64,000 nt of DNA from Lachnospiraceae bacterium AC2028 (GTDB lineage Bacteria; Bacillota; Clostridia; Lachnospirales; Lachnospiraceae): positions 557,031 through 621,030 of the forward strand of contig JNJD01000007.1 in assembly GCA_000702685.1 (NCBI GenBank), written 5' to 3'. Position numbers and translations under genes: made by a program. The notes below the pieces were generated by a model that ran no database searches, was not told where the DNA came from, and worked only from the letters and a program-made list of their open reading frames with translations. Below, in pieces: positions 26,970 through 35,237 of the stretch. Numbering within the stretch: the first letter of the stretch is position 1; each line of letters begins with the position of its first letter.

Positions 26970-27000
26970 ACGATAATCCCTCACATAATGTGAGAGTCAA
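26970..27000 (-). promoter_or_regulatory. MerR-type promoter with operator dyad (copy 2)
   Basis: Minus strand: -35 TTGACT (27000-26995), 19-bp spacer, -10 TATCGT (26975-26970), with the same palindrome CTCACATTATGTGAG in the spacer (26994-26980) as at 9195-9209. Identity across this block is higher than across the coding DNA, so both regulators probably bind both promoters. Confidence 0.85.
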
Positions 27001-27080
27001 TATATTTTTTAATCATTTCAGACCCGCTCAATGAGTGCGACCGTCTCGACTGTAGTTTCATTGATTAACCACTTTTCCTC

Positions 27081-28091
27081 TCATTTCTCGGAACAATCAT
27101 ACACTTCCTCCCGGATTTTCCTCATTCTCGACCACACATTATCACCGTAATTACTGAGAATGACTGTGATCATTCCGTTATTTGGATTGTATTCTGAAAT
27201 TGCACTCACTCCATCATCACACCCCTGCATATATACATAGTCCTGTCCATCGGGATTATCGATGATCCATACTCCGTAGCCGTAATACCCTTCTTCCGGA
27301 TCCTTCCCGTCACCGCTTTGTTTGGAAAACATCTCCGATACCATTTTCTCAGAAAGCAACTCATGTTTGATCAGGCCGTTCCAGAATTTCACGATATCCC
27401 CTACTGTCACAAATGCCCCTCCGTCACCGGTGCCCTTGGCACCAACAGAATATATATTTGTGCGGTAGTCTTTTGTATCCGGACAATAGATATAGCTGTT
27501 TGCGCACATTGCAGGCAGCTTATCAAATGCGAAATATCCTGTGGAATCCATCCCGCATGGATCAAAGACATTTCTTTTCAGATATATGTCGAAATCCAGC
27601 CCCGTGATCTTTTCTATGATCATAGCAAGCAGTACATACCCGGAATTATTATATTGAAATTTCTCACCCTTGGGATACATCATGGGTTTCTCTATAAACA
27701 GCGGGAGCATGTCCTTATTATGTCTAATTCTGTAATTAGGATAATCTGTCCAAAGCGCCTCGTAATCATCCATGACTGACTCATCGAAATAATCCGGAAC
27801 GCCGGAAGTGTGGTTCAAAAGCTGCTTCACGGTGACACCCGGATCAATGCTTTTCAGATCGATATCAAGGATAGTCCCAAGAGTATCTTCGAATTTCAGT
27901 TTCCTTGCTTCGATCAGCTGAAGGATTCCCACGGCAACAAAAGTCTTGCCCATGGACGCAGACGCAAATCTTGTCTCAATCGTATTGGGAATCTCATTTG
28001 CCAAATCCGCAAACCCACCGCTGTAATCCAATAATACTTCTTTGTCTTTTACTATATACGCATTTCCTCTAAAATCTTTATCCATCACCAC
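27081..28091 (-). CDS. Serine hydrolase of the class C beta-lactamase/penicillin-binding-protein fold
   Basis: 336 residues. The SxxK motif is S46-M-G-K49 (FASASMGKTF), and the YxN motif is in KFQYNNSGYV. There is no signal peptide, so it is likely a cytoplasmic esterase or peptidase relative rather than a secreted beta-lactamase. The start is uncertain: two GTG codons (28091, 28088) and an ATG (28085) follow one AGGAG, and spacing favours a GTG. Substrate cannot be told; antibiotic resistance should not be assumed. Confidence 0.85.
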   Translation of the reverse strand: MVMDKDFRGNAYIVKDKEVLLDYSGGFADLANEIPNTIETRFASASMGKTFVAVGILQLIEARKLKFEDTLGTILDIDLKSIDPGVTVKQLLNHTSGVPDYFDESVMDDYEALWTDYPNYRIRHNKDMLPLFIEKPMMYPKGEKFQYNNSGYVLLAMIIEKITGLDFDIYLKRNVFDPCGMDSTGYFAFDKLPAMCANSYIYCPDTKDYRTNIYSVGAKGTGDGGAFVTVGDIVKFWNGLIKHELLSEKMVSEMFSKQSGDGKDPEEGYYGYGVWIIDNPDGQDYVYMQGCDDGVSAISEYNPNNGMITVILSNYGDNVWSRMRKIREEVYDCSEK

Positions 28092-28157
28092 AGCAATCTC
28101 CTAAGCAAGATATCCCGGATATTAATCCGCTTATACTCATCTTTTTGCCGTTTTCTT

Positions 28158-29555
28158 TTATACACGCGAAAGCAATACTACCGTCTCAACATGGCTCGAA
28201 TGAGGGAACATGTCCACAGGTGTTGCCTTCATGAGTTCATATCCTCCTTCACGGAAGATCTTGAGATCGCGTGCGAGTGTTGAAGGATTGCAGCTTACAT
28301 ACACAACACGTGAGGGTGCAAGTGTAAGGATCGCATCTATACATGATCTCGCACAGCCCTTTCGGGGAGGATCGACCACAACGACATCCGGCTTTCTTCT
28401 CTTCTCGTCCGCACCCGGAAGCATTGTCTGTATGACATCCTCCGCAGCTCCCGTTATGAACTCCGCATTTCTGATATCGTTTATCTTCGCATTATCCTTC
28501 GCATCCTTGATGGCTCTGTCCACGATCTCCACGCCTGTGACGTGTCCTGCCTTTGCAGCCATCATCAGGGAAATGGTCCCGATACCGCAGTACAGATCGA
28601 GCACTTCCTCTTCGCCGGCAAGTCCGGCATAGTCCCTTGCAAGTCCGTAGAGCTTTTCCGTCTGAACGGGATTGACCTGGTAAAAAGAAAGAGGAGAAAT
28701 CCTGAAGCGTATTCCCACAAGTGTATCGGTAATATATCCTTCACCGTATATCGTTCTGTATGAATCACCGAGGATCACATTATCGTTTTTCGTATTGGGA
28801 CAGAGAGTAACGGATTTAAGATTCTCAGGCATCACTTCCTTAAGCGCGTTGATCAATCCGATCTCATCGGGGATCTTATTTCCGTTGATGACAAGATTGA
28901 CCTGGCACTCACCCGAGACAAATCCGTGTCTTATGAGTACATGTCTTACCAGTCCCTTACCGCTTTCCTCATCGTATGCCTTGACGTGGTTTTTGTTCAT
29001 CCAGGATATTACGGCTCTAAGGAGCGACGCATTTATTTCAGGCTCTATAAGACAATCATCCGTTTCGATGACGGAATGAGTATGTCCGGCGAAAAATCCT
29101 GCGTGAGGCTTTCCGTCTTTTCCCATACGTACGGGATACTGTGCCTTGTTGCGGTATCTGTACGGATCGTCCATTCCGACAATATCGCACAGCTTCGCAT
29201 TTATCTCCTCTTCGGAATAACCGCCGATCCTGATAAGATCGTTTTTCACTTTATTGAATTTAAATCGCAGCTGCTCATCATATCTGTAATTCTGCAGTGT
29301 GCAGCCTCCGCATTTTTCGGACACAACGCACCCTGCCTTGCATCTTCCCGCGGAAGGTTTTATCACTTCCGTAAGTCTTGCAAAGCCGTAGCTCTTTGTG
29401 ACCTTCATCACCTTTGCCCTGATCTCATCTCCGGGTAATGCATTTTTAACAAAAAAAATGAATCCGTCACTTTTTCCGATACCGGCTCCGTCATCGGAGA
29501 TATCAGTAACCGTCAGAGTGATCTCATCATTTTTCTTAAAGATTTTTTCAGCCAT
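28158..29555 (-). CDS. rlmD: 23S rRNA (uracil-5-)-methyltransferase, RlmD/RumA family
   Basis: 465 residues. An N-terminal TRAM domain (~1-60) is followed by the four-cysteine [4Fe-4S] site (CKAGCVVSEKCGGC, ~92-105), the SAM motif VLDLYCGIGTISL, and the catalytic motif VVYVSCNPSTLARDL with the nucleophilic Cys. It methylates a uridine in 23S rRNA; Firmicutes often have several paralogues (RlmCD type), so the exact position is uncertain. It is the last gene after the dead HtrA and yhaM, with a hairpin between yhaM and this gene. Confidence 0.94.
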   Translation of the reverse strand: MAEKIFKKNDEITLTVTDISDDGAGIGKSDGFIFFVKNALPGDEIRAKVMKVTKSYGFARLTEVIKPSAGRCKAGCVVSEKCGGCTLQNYRYDEQLRFKFNKVKNDLIRIGGYSEEEINAKLCDIVGMDDPYRYRNKAQYPVRMGKDGKPHAGFFAGHTHSVIETDDCLIEPEINASLLRAVISWMNKNHVKAYDEESGKGLVRHVLIRHGFVSGECQVNLVINGNKIPDEIGLINALKEVMPENLKSVTLCPNTKNDNVILGDSYRTIYGEGYITDTLVGIRFRISPLSFYQVNPVQTEKLYGLARDYAGLAGEEEVLDLYCGIGTISLMMAAKAGHVTGVEIVDRAIKDAKDNAKINDIRNAEFITGAAEDVIQTMLPGADEKRRKPDVVVVDPPRKGCARSCIDAILTLAPSRVVYVSCNPSTLARDLKIFREGGYELMKATPVDMFPHSSHVETVVLLSRV

Positions 29556-29560
29556 ATTCT

Positions 29561-29599
29561 TATAAATACGGAGGACATCGCCATCGGCAATATCCTCCG
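29561..29599 (-). terminator. Hairpin between yhaM and rlmD
   Basis: Minus-strand stem CGGAGGATATTGCC/GGCGATGTCCTCCG (29599-29586 with 29582-29569) with a short loop, followed by TATTTATAAG. The U-run is imperfect, so this may be a partial terminator or an RNA-processing site that sets the yhaM to rlmD ratio. Confidence 0.6.
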
Positions 29600-29613
29600 A
29601 TCATTTTACGTGT

Positions 29614-30564
29614 TTACATTATCGTGGATCTGACATTCGCATCGTTTAAGAATTTCTTGGATCCTAGCCACTGCCCTTTTTTGTCCGGAGTATTTTCGAA
29701 CATCTCCGTAAATATTTCTATCTTGGAATCCATCTCATCTGCAAGGTTAAGTGCCATTGCTTCGACAAGTCCCGGAAGCTTCGGAGATCCGAATTCATAC
29801 TTTCCGTGATGGGCAAGTATGCAATGCTGAAGCTGGGTCAGATGTGTGTGAGGGAATCCTTCGATTCCCGATGCGGCTATGGCAACCATCTCGGAACCCA
29901 TGACTATATGTCCCAGGAGCTGTCCGTCATCGGAATAATCATTCTCCGGAAACGGGGTAAATTCTTTAGTCTTGGCAATATCATGACAGAGCGCCGATGT
30001 TATCAGAAGATCCCGGTTGAGTACTTCGTACTTGCCGCTGATGTAATCACAAACACCTGCAACTCCGAGCGTATGCTGCATAAGTCCGCCGACAAATCCG
30101 TGATGAACCGTCTTGGCTGCGGAACAGGAACGGAATTTCTTTACAAGGTCTTCATCCTCAACAAAAAGCTTTTTAAGAAGAGCGTTATAGTACTTATCCT
30201 TAACGCTGTCGATGAATCCGAGGAGCTCCTTGTACATCTCTTCATTATCCCTGGGGCTTACGGGAAGATATTCGGCGGGATCATACTCGCCTTCCCTTGC
30301 AACGCGGATCCTCTTGATGTTGAGCTGCTTGGTATTGTTCCAGACATTGACATCCGCATTGACTTCCACATAATCCAGCTTGCTGAAATCATCGATACCG
30401 GGATCACCGGGTTCCCAGATCTTACCGTCGATACTGCCGGTCCTGTCCATAAGCTGTACATTGAGGTATTCCTTGCCGTTTTTGGTAACGGCGGGAGATA
30501 CGTTCTTGCACAGATATATCTCTCTTATATGTTCACCTTCATTAAATTCAGCAATATGCTTCAT
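29614..30564 (-). CDS. yhaM: 3'-5' exoribonuclease YhaM (OB fold plus HD domain)
   Basis: 316 residues. Residues ~1-95 are an OB-fold nucleic-acid-binding domain and ~150-290 an HD metal-dependent phosphohydrolase domain: HHGFVGGLMQHTLGV, ALCHDIAKTKE (the HD pair), and CILAHHGKYEFGSPKLPGLVEA. This arrangement and length match YhaM/Cbf1, which trims RNA and ssDNA 3' ends. It starts 10 bp after the stop of the HtrA-like gene, so the two are co-transcribed. Confidence 0.94.
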   Translation of the reverse strand: MKHIAEFNEGEHIREIYLCKNVSPAVTKNGKEYLNVQLMDRTGSIDGKIWEPGDPGIDDFSKLDYVEVNADVNVWNNTKQLNIKRIRVAREGEYDPAEYLPVSPRDNEEMYKELLGFIDSVKDKYYNALLKKLFVEDEDLVKKFRSCSAAKTVHHGFVGGLMQHTLGVAGVCDYISGKYEVLNRDLLITSALCHDIAKTKEFTPFPENDYSDDGQLLGHIVMGSEMVAIAASGIEGFPHTHLTQLQHCILAHHGKYEFGSPKLPGLVEAMALNLADEMDSKIEIFTEMFENTPDKKGQWLGSKKFLNDANVRSTIM

Positions 30565-30574
30565 ATCTTTCCTT

Positions 30575-31975
30575 TCAATCCTCTTCGAAGATTATCCCGG
30601 ATGAGCGTGCGGTCATGACATACTCAAGCTCAACATACTGAAGCTGGGATTTTCTCATAACGGCTGCGGTTATCTTGTCTCCGACTTCATATGTCTGAAG
30701 GACATTTACGTAATCGGTATAACTTGTGATCGGCGTATCTCCGAGTCTGACAATGACATCTCCGGTTCTTATGCCGGCAAGCATAGCGGGAGAATCCATC
30801 TCTGTCCTTAAAACATATGCTCCGTACGGAACTCCGAGCTGCGAATTGGCCTCATTGGTAACGTAAGTACCGATCACACCTAAATATACGCCCGGCTTTC
30901 CGGTTGCCATGGCGCTGATCCTGCTCTTAAGCTCGCTGATACCGTACGCACAGATCAGTCCGTCAATCTCACTCTTTTTCTGGTCGGGTGCAATGATACC
31001 TATCACCTGTCCGTTATAGTTGAAAAGAAAACCTCCGGCGTTATCCGAACCGACAATATTGGTCTGAAGAAGAGTATCTGCCGTATCGGGATATTCAAGA
31101 GTGCTCCTGGATGCATTGATCATTCCGTAACCGATGGATCCGACGCTTCCCAGGGGACTTCCGAGTGCGCACACAGGGGTGCCGACGGATGCATAAGTGC
31201 TTCCGAGCGTAGCAAGAGGAATGTTTGCGGCAAGATCATCACTGAGATCCGAGATCTTGACAGAGATCATAACGAGTCCCGTAGCTTCGTCTGTGGCCTT
31301 GACCTTTCCTTCGGTAACATATCCGGTGCTGAACTGTATGGCAAGGGACTGTGCTCCGGCCAATGGAGCCCTGTCGGCAATAATATAAAGATCTACATGA
31401 TCCTCGGCAACAATAAGTCCGGAAGCCTGTTTGCTGTGCTGTTCGATTGTTCCTATCCAATCCGTATCGGAAGTGATCGCGGTTATGGTTACTATGGATT
31501 TGCTCATCTCCCTTACATAGGAAGACATCGATTGATAGATCTGTCTGTAATCGGTAACATCCAGTGACAGCTGGGAAAAGAGAACCTGTATCTGCTCGTT
31601 GGTAAGCGGAAGGTTTGCAACTGCCGCAGAGTTATCCCCTTCTCTTCCGAGAACGGCTTCCTGCTCCATATAGTCCTGTAATACTTCCTGAGCGGATATG
31701 TCATCTCCCGTATCGATAAAATGAACCGCATCCCTTCCCTGACTCTGGTCGCTTCTGGATATCCATTTTGAGAGAACAGGCTCCAGTATCCAGATGGTCA
31801 CGGATGCGATGATTCCGAAAACTATCGCAAGAAGAGCGGTCATAAGAGTTCTTCTGAGCAGGCGGTATTTATTGATGGGTCTTTTCTTGATCTGCTCGGA
31901 GATTATGCTCTGCTGAAATGCTCCGTTTTTCTCGGATCTGTTTAATTTTTCATCCGTATTTTTTTTATTCTCCAT
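30575..31975 (-). CDS. HtrA/DegQ-like membrane-anchored PDZ protein lacking all three catalytic residues
   Basis: 466 residues: cytoplasmic tail (1-40), one transmembrane helix (~44-65), a stalk, a trypsin-like HtrA domain (~155-350) and a PDZ domain (~362-460, GAYVLRTEMDSPAMLAGI, GDVIVRLGDTPI). The catalytic triad is gone. The position of the active His (TNnHVV) reads IIADRAPL, that of the Asp (tDLAVLK) reads ATGLVMISV, and GNSGGP reads DNAGGF with A313 for Ser. The fold is otherwise well kept, so it is probably a non-proteolytic scaffold or stress sensor outside the membrane. It starts about 9 bp from a good -10 element, implying almost no mRNA leader. Confidence 0.88.
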   Translation of the reverse strand: MENKKNTDEKLNRSEKNGAFQQSIISEQIKKRPINKYRLLRRTLMTALLAIVFGIIASVTIWILEPVLSKWISRSDQSQGRDAVHFIDTGDDISAQEVLQDYMEQEAVLGREGDNSAAVANLPLTNEQIQVLFSQLSLDVTDYRQIYQSMSSYVREMSKSIVTITAITSDTDWIGTIEQHSKQASGLIVAEDHVDLYIIADRAPLAGAQSLAIQFSTGYVTEGKVKATDEATGLVMISVKISDLSDDLAANIPLATLGSTYASVGTPVCALGSPLGSVGSIGYGMINASRSTLEYPDTADTLLQTNIVGSDNAGGFLFNYNGQVIGIIAPDQKKSEIDGLICAYGISELKSRISAMATGKPGVYLGVIGTYVTNEANSQLGVPYGAYVLRTEMDSPAMLAGIRTGDVIVRLGDTPITSYTDYVNVLQTYEVGDKITAAVMRKSQLQYVELEYVMTARSSGIIFEED

Positions 31976-31984
31976 GGTTATTTC

Positions 31985-32013
31985 AGTATATCCGTACCCA
32001 TAAAAAAAGTAAA
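31985..32013 (-). promoter_or_regulatory. Promoter of the HtrA-like gene, placed almost on its start codon
   Basis: Minus strand: -35 TTTACT (32013-32008), 17-bp spacer, -10 TATACT (31990-31985). Only 9 nt separate the -10 from the ATG at 31975, so a transcript starting at the usual distance would be leaderless or have a leader of 1-4 nt. No ribosome site exists. Confidence 0.7.
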
Positions 32014-32031
32014 GAAATAAGGGGTTCGCTG

Positions 32032-32040
32032 TGATATACT
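32032..32040 (+). promoter_or_regulatory. Extended -10 promoter of mutS2
   Basis: TGATATACT is a TGn extended -10 followed by only 10 nt before the mutS2 ATG at 32051. No Shine-Dalgarno lies between. No convincing -35 is present, which is normal for extended -10 promoters. The transcript is predicted to be leaderless. Confidence 0.65.
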
Positions 32041-32050
32041 TAAAAAAGCC

Positions 32051-34516
32051 ATGAATACCAAGGTTTTACGCACACTTGAATATGATAGGATCATCTCTCT
32101 TTTGGCACAGGAAGCTGATTCAAAACCCGGAAAAGAGCGTATTTCCGCACTTGTTCCGGTATGTGACCTGAAGGAGATAGAGATAAGACAGTCCCGAACC
32201 GCCGATGCACTCTCAAGAATCATCAAAAACGGCAGTACATCCTTCGGTGGAAATCACGATCTCAGATATATCGTCAAAACGCTGGAAACGGGTGCAAGCC
32301 TTTCAGCTACGGATCTTCTTCAGATAGCATCCCAGCTTGAAAATGCCGCAAGACTCGTAAAATACGGCGAATCATCGGGCGGAGGCATATCCTCAGCCCT
32401 TAATCCCGCAAATACGGGGATCAGGCATTCGGTCGACAGGGAAGACGGAGCAAAGAGTGAAAGGGAATCCGACGAATCCTTTACCGATTCGCTGACGGAT
32501 CTCTTTTCCATGCTTTCACCGCTCCCGGCAGTTTCCGAAGAGATACGCAGATGCATTCTCTCGGAAGAGGAGATTGCTGACGATGCTTCACCTGAACTCA
32601 AAAAGATCCGCAGACAGATAGGCCTTAACGCGGAAAAGATCCATTCGACCCTGACCCAGATGATAAACGGATCCTGCCGAAGCTATCTCCAGGAAGCCGT
32701 TATCACCATGCGTGACGGCAGATATTGCATTCCGGTCAAGTCCGAATACAAAAGCCAGGTTCCGGGAATGATACATGACCAGTCATCTACCGGTTCCACA
32801 TATTTCATAGAACCCGCATCCGTCGTTAATCTGAATAATGACATCAAGACCCTGATGAGACAGGAGCAGGAGGAGATTGAAAGGATCCTTGCCGACCTTT
32901 CGGCCAAATGCGGGCTCCATACCGAAGAGATAAAGATCAATCAGGAGACGGAGACCACCCTCGATTGCATTTTCGCTATGGGAAAGCTTGCTCTTAAGAT
33001 GGATGCCACCCGTCCCGCATATAACAGGAAGCACTATCTTGATTTAAAAAATGCAAGACATCCTCTTATAGACAGGAAAAAGGTCGTTCCCACCGATATC
33101 AGGCTCGGAAGGGAATTCGACCAGCTTGTGATAACAGGTCCCAATACGGGCGGAAAGACCGTATCTCTCAAGACCGTAGGTCTCCTATGCCTTATGGGCC
33201 AGTCCGGATTGCACATCCCTGCAAAGTCGCATTCGGAACTTTGCGTTTTCAACGATATATTTGCCGATATCGGTGACGAACAGAGCATTGAACAGTCCCT
33301 GTCCACTTTCTCGTCCCATATGGTCAATATCGTCGACATCCTGAAGAAAGCAGACAGACATTCACTCTGCCTGTTCGATGAGCTCGGTGCAGGTACGGAT
33401 CCTTCCGAAGGTGCCGCTCTTGCCGTATCGATACTCGAACATATGCATAAACTCGGCATCCGGACCATGGCTACGACCCACTATTCCGAGATCAAGATCT
33501 TCGCCCTCCGGACAGAAGGTGTCGAAAACGCCTGCTGCGAGTTTAATGTCGAAACCTTAAGTCCCACATACAGGCTCCTTATCGGTGTCCCCGGAAAGAG
33601 CAATGCTTTTGCGATTTCCTCCAAGCTGGGACTTCCGAGTGATATAATAGAAGAAGCCAAAAAGCATCTCGATTCGGATGCGGAATCCTTCGAAGATATC
33701 ATCCAGAATCTTCAGCAGTCCCGTATCGAATCAGAGAATGAGAGAAAAGAGATTGCAGAGTACAAGGAAAAGATACGTACTCTCCAGGATCAGCTCCATA
33801 ATAAGAATATAAAGATCGACGAACAGAAGGCTAACATCATCAGGCGTGCCAATGATGAGGCCTCCAGGATCCTTGAAGAAGCCAAAGAGATCGCTGATAA
33901 GACGATCCGCGATATGCAGAAGGCCGGCATTACATCAGGTATGGCGGACCTTGAAAAAGAACGTACCGCTCTGAGGGAAAAGATCAATTCGCTTGCGGAG
34001 AATGAAGCGGCCGTCAAAAAGACTTCGTCCAAAAAGACCGTTTCAGCCGATCCTTCCAAACTTACCAAGGGTGTGCATGTGCTCATCACATCCCTCGGAA
34101 TGAAAGGTGTCGTCCAGACCGAACCCGATTCCAAGGGTGAGCTTTTCGTAATGTGCGGTTCTATGCGTATGCAGGTCAAGACATCCGATCTTAAGATAGA
34201 TTACAGTGCCGTTCCCGAAGAAAAGACCTCGGGTACATACACCGGATCCATCAAGATGGATAAGTCCATGTATGTTTCGGCTGAGATCAATCTTCTCGGA
34301 ATGACCACGGATGAAGCGCTTGCCGCAGTATCGAAATATCTCGATGATGCGTATGTCGCACATATCTCTCCGGTAAGGATAGTACACGGAAAAGGTACCG
34401 GAGCCCTGAGAAAGGCCGTACATTCCTATCTCAGAAAACAGAAGAATATCGATGAATTCAGACTCGGCGAATACGGTGAGGGTGACGCCGGAGTCACGAT
34501 CGTTAAGTTTAAATAA
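32051..34516 (+). CDS. mutS2: Endonuclease/recombination-suppressor MutS2
   Basis: 821 residues. MutS-like core and lever helices, ABC-type ATPase with Walker A ITGPNTGGKT (361-370), the signature and Walker B region around LFDELGAGTDPSEGAAL, a long coiled coil, and a C-terminal Smr nuclease domain (~745-821, INLLGMTTDEAL, RIVHGKGTGALR). MutS2 acts on branched DNA or on collided ribosomes. The start MNTKVLRTLEYDRI is the conserved family start, so the missing ribosome site is real. An insertion of ~35 hydrophilic residues around 110-145 lengthens it relative to the usual ~785. It begins an operon with a two-component system and runs against the local replication direction. Confidence 0.95.
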   Translation: MNTKVLRTLEYDRIISLLAQEADSKPGKERISALVPVCDLKEIEIRQSRTADALSRIIKNGSTSFGGNHDLRYIVKTLETGASLSATDLLQIASQLENAARLVKYGESSGGGISSALNPANTGIRHSVDREDGAKSERESDESFTDSLTDLFSMLSPLPAVSEEIRRCILSEEEIADDASPELKKIRRQIGLNAEKIHSTLTQMINGSCRSYLQEAVITMRDGRYCIPVKSEYKSQVPGMIHDQSSTGSTYFIEPASVVNLNNDIKTLMRQEQEEIERILADLSAKCGLHTEEIKINQETETTLDCIFAMGKLALKMDATRPAYNRKHYLDLKNARHPLIDRKKVVPTDIRLGREFDQLVITGPNTGGKTVSLKTVGLLCLMGQSGLHIPAKSHSELCVFNDIFADIGDEQSIEQSLSTFSSHMVNIVDILKKADRHSLCLFDELGAGTDPSEGAALAVSILEHMHKLGIRTMATTHYSEIKIFALRTEGVENACCEFNVETLSPTYRLLIGVPGKSNAFAISSKLGLPSDIIEEAKKHLDSDAESFEDIIQNLQQSRIESENERKEIAEYKEKIRTLQDQLHNKNIKIDEQKANIIRRANDEASRILEEAKEIADKTIRDMQKAGITSGMADLEKERTALREKINSLAENEAAVKKTSSKKTVSADPSKLTKGVHVLITSLGMKGVVQTEPDSKGELFVMCGSMRMQVKTSDLKIDYSAVPEEKTSGTYTGSIKMDKSMYVSAEINLLGMTTDEALAAVSKYLDDAYVAHISPVRIVHGKGTGALRKAVHSYLRKQKNIDEFRLGEYGEGDAGVTIVKFK

Positions 34517-34529
34517 GAGGGAGAATACT

Positions 34530-35237
34530 ATGGTAGACAAGCAAAAGATACTTATAGTAGACGATGACAACAATATAGCGGAGCTTATCTCCCTGTATCT
34601 TGTCAAAGAATGCTATGACACGCTCATCGTCAACGACGGTGAATCCGCTCTTGAGAAGATTCCGGAGTTCAGACCCGATCTGATGCTCCTGGATATAATG
34701 CTTCCCGGGATCGACGGCTATGAAGTATGCAGGCAGGTCCGTGCAAACAGCGACCTTCCCATAATCATGCTCTCCGCCAAGGGAGAAACTTTCGATAAGG
34801 TTCTCGGACTTCAGCTCGGTGCGGACGATTATATCGAAAAGCCTTTTGATTCCAAAGAGATGGTGGCAAGGGTCAAGGCAGTTCTCAGAAGAACCGCCAC
34901 AAAATCCGCTCCCGTTCCGGAAGTGACCGGCGACGGCATCGATGCGGTTTCCTACCCCGATCTTCTCATCAACCTTACCAACTATTCCGTCACATACAAG
35001 GGACGCACTATCGATATGCCTCCCAAGGAACTCGAACTTTTATATTTCCTCGCTTCATCACCCAACAGAGTGTTCACCAGGGAACAGCTCCTTGACCGGA
35101 TCTGGGGCTATGAATATTCGGGCGATACCAGAACCGTTGATGTCCATATCAAGAGGATCCGTGAAAAGATCGGTGACAATGACAGCTGGAGGATCTCCAC
35201 GATCTGGGGTAAAGGTTATAAATTCGAGACCTTATGA
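34530..35237 (+). CDS. OmpR-family response regulator
   Basis: 235 residues. Receiver domain with acidic pocket DDD at 11-13, phosphoacceptor D55 (LMLLDIMLPG) and the conserved Lys in YIEKPF, then a winged-helix trans_reg_C DNA-binding domain ending WGKGYKFE. The ATG at 34530 follows AGAGGGAG, 13 bp past the mutS2 stop. It overlaps the histidine kinase gene by 4 nt (ATGA). Target genes unknown; linkage to mutS2 is unusual. Confidence 0.95.
   Translation: MVDKQKILIVDDDNNIAELISLYLVKECYDTLIVNDGESALEKIPEFRPDLMLLDIMLPGIDGYEVCRQVRANSDLPIIMLSAKGETFDKVLGLQLGADDYIEKPFDSKEMVARVKAVLRRTATKSAPVPEVTGDGIDAVSYPDLLINLTNYSVTYKGRTIDMPPKELELLYFLASSPNRVFTREQLLDRIWGYEYSGDTRTVDVHIKRIREKIGDNDSWRISTIWGKGYKFETL

Noticed and set aside
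27081..28091. Beta-lactam resistance gene
   Set aside because: Beta-lactamase fold, but no signal peptide; such proteins are often esterases or peptidases.
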